From Usnea hakonensis (Eukaryota > Ascomycota > Lecanoromycetes > Lecanorales > Parmeliaceae): DNA of 33,587 nucleotides. The stretch lies in assembly GCA_013423325.1 (NCBI GenBank), contig BLJB01000406.1, forward strand, positions 1-33,587, read 5' to 3'. A program made the position numbers and the translations under genes. A model generated the notes under the pieces. That model saw nothing but the letters and a program-made list of their open reading frames with translations, was not told the origin of the DNA and did no database searches. This document shows, piece after piece, positions 32,081 to 33,587 of this stretch. Position 1 is the stretch's first letter. Each line of letters begins with the position of its first letter.

Positions 32081-32093
32081 AACTCTTTTAATA
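32081..32093. repeat. TSD of the truncated LINE-B copy, right
   Basis: Exact match to 31340-31352. Confidence 0.9.
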
Positions 32094-33515
32094 ATAACTT
32101 TATAATAATAAATAAGAGTTACTTAAAATACTTAATAAATTATTTAGTCTATTTATTAAAACTATTATTATAAATAGTAAAATAATATTAATTATTAGAT
32201 AATTTAGAAGTTTATTAAAATAATATAATATTATAAAGACTTAACTAAAGATTATTTTATATTATTTTAAAATCTTTAATAATTAAAAGTTACTTTACTT
32301 TATTAATAAATAAATAGATATTATAGAAAAAGGTATCTTTTCTAGTATACTTAATTATAATATTAATATAAACTATCTTATTATTATAATTTAAATTAAA
32401 AAAATCTAGATTATTAATAATCTATTTAGTAGATATAATAGGAGCTATCTTAGAAGTAGTATTAATAATAAGATATATAACTACTTGTTCTATTATAGTA
32501 GAAATTAATAAATTAATAATATAGTAGATTATATCTTTATTTATAATAATTAGTAAATTAGATATTAGTAATAATCTTAGAGGAGTATAGCTAGAAGTAA
32601 GATATATATTTATAAATTTATATTATTTAAAAAATTATATATAGATAAGAGTCTTTCTAAAATTTACTATATATTATAGAAAGGCTTAAATTAATTAATA
32701 TAGATAATCTATATTCTTATTTTAATTAGAGAAGTATAGATTTAATAAATTATCTAATTAAATAGTAATTATTTTAGAAAGATAAGAATAGTTAGAAATA
32801 AAATATAATATAATAATATTAATCTTTTATAAGATTTTAGAAGTCTTATTAGTAACTTTAATAAATACTTCTATTTAATATATAATTTTAATAAGAATTA
32901 TAGAAGGCTTTAAGATAGTCTTTTATAATTAATTAATAAAGGGGTCTAATAAGTTAAAATATAAAATAGATTATAAGGTAGCTAGAGTAGCTATTAATAT
33001 AAAGAAATAATAAATTAAGTAATTAAAAGTAATAATAGATATATTAATTATTAAATAGAGATAATAACTTAATAAATAAAGCCTTTAGTAACTAGATAAA
33101 TTTAGTAGAGAGTAATAAAGTAATAATATAAAGTAATAGAGTAGTAGAATAAAATAATAGTATAGTAAAAAAGTAGTATAATAAAAATAATAATATTATA
33201 ATAATAATAGGATCTAGTCTAGTATTATAAAGCTAGTAATATAATTAATTTAATATTACTATTATTTATTATAATAATAGCGAAATATAAATAATTAAAT
33301 AAATCTATTATTTATATAAATCTATTATATAGTAAAGTAAATAAATTAAGTAAATATAAATCTAAATAAATATAGCTTTATTTATATATATAGATTAGAA
33401 GCTAGTTCTAATTAGAACTTAGTATAATAATAGAAAAAGTAAGAGTTATAAGACTACCTATAGTAGCTTTTAATAAATAAAACTATAAGGCCTATAATAG
33501 TTATAATAAATAGCC
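32081..33515 (-). pseudogene. Element X gag region
   Basis: The minus strand at about 32220-32400 reads KYTRKDTFFYNIYLFINKVK then NNLQLSLYNIILFQQTSKLSNN. This has the form of the gag core KY-G--D-F--KL-IF--- ... L-G-A--WY-S-L found in this Gypsy clade. The rest (32450-33515) is strongly AT-rich with no block I can name; the N-terminus, leader and 5' LTR of X are therefore not located. The right end is the LINE-C insertion. Confidence 0.5.
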
Positions 33516-33587
33516 TTTTGAATTTGAATTTATACGTCGTGTCTACCTAAACTTCGAAAGGTAATTACGGGATCCTTTAACTCTTAT
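33516..33587 (-). mobile_element. Second LINE-C copy, 3' terminus only, running off the window
   Basis: These 72 bases are identical to 11537-11608, starting in the ttttgaatttgaattt tail. The copy is in the same orientation as the first. It lies in element X. Its TSD cannot be tested because the other end is not in the window. Confidence 0.9.

Noticed and set aside
1..33587. Many in-frame TAG/TAA codons as a sign of a variant genetic code
   Set aside because: Stops fall where Gln or Trp is expected and come with Cys/His to Tyr and Asp to Asn changes. C-to-T mutation on both strands explains all of these.
1..33587. tRNA, rRNA or host protein genes
   Set aside because: No cloverleaf-like or rRNA-like blocks were noticed, and all codable stretches are retroelement-like.

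Overview
The window is a stack of dead retrotransposons from a filamentous ascomycete (Pezizomycotina). I see no host gene, tRNA, rRNA or CRISPR array. Most of it is extremely AT-rich and almost free of CA and TG dinucleotides, while TA and CTAG are everywhere. Retroelement proteins can still be read, but with TAG/TAA where Gln or Trp is expected and Tyr/Asn where Cys, His or Asp is expected. That is the mark of repeat-induced point mutation (RIP, C to T mainly at CpA). The species cannot be named from this.

The layout resolves into a nest of insertions, mostly with visible target-site duplications (TSDs). The oldest layer is 'element X', a minus-strand Gypsy-type retrotransposon. Its pieces lie at 7460-7757, 23279-24211, 29814-31210, 31241-31352 and 32081-33515. 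Into X went: Gypsy-1 (minus, up to 7459, itself hit by LINE-A at 1-1550); Gypsy-2 (plus, 7758-23278, TSD ataat); LINE-B (plus, 24212-29813, 13-bp TSD); a 30-bp scrap of LINE-A (31211-31240); a 5'-truncated LINE-B (31353-32080); and the 3' end of LINE-C (from 33516). Inside Gypsy-2 sits LINE-C (minus, 11533-19255, 12-bp TSD), and inside LINE-C sits Gypsy-3 (minus, 12334-19028, TSD cctta). This makes four levels: X, Gypsy-2, LINE-C, Gypsy-3. A 301-bp LINE-B fragment (25491-25791) also lies in LINE-B.

Gypsy-3 is the youngest complete element and the least mutated. It has 196-bp LTRs, a C/G-run polypurine tract, a probable self-priming site of the Tf1 kind, gag with a CCHC knuckle, a canonical -1 frameshift heptamer at the gag-pol junction, and pol ending in a chromodomain. 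Gypsy-1 has the same domain order. Element X and Gypsy-2 share another plan, with a C2H2-like finger and a retropepsin-like region before the reverse transcriptase. The LINEs are Tad-like: a zinc-knuckle ORF1, then an endonuclease plus reverse-transcriptase ORF2, ending in short tandem tails.

Nothing here is likely to make a working protein. The value is structural: element ends spared from RIP, a 33-bp perfect inverted repeat at the LINE-C 5' end, a 30-bp LINE insertion with its own TSD, and an assembly gap inside LINE-C whose edge sequence recurs exactly at the right end of the window. All domain calls come from reading translations by eye; no database search was run.
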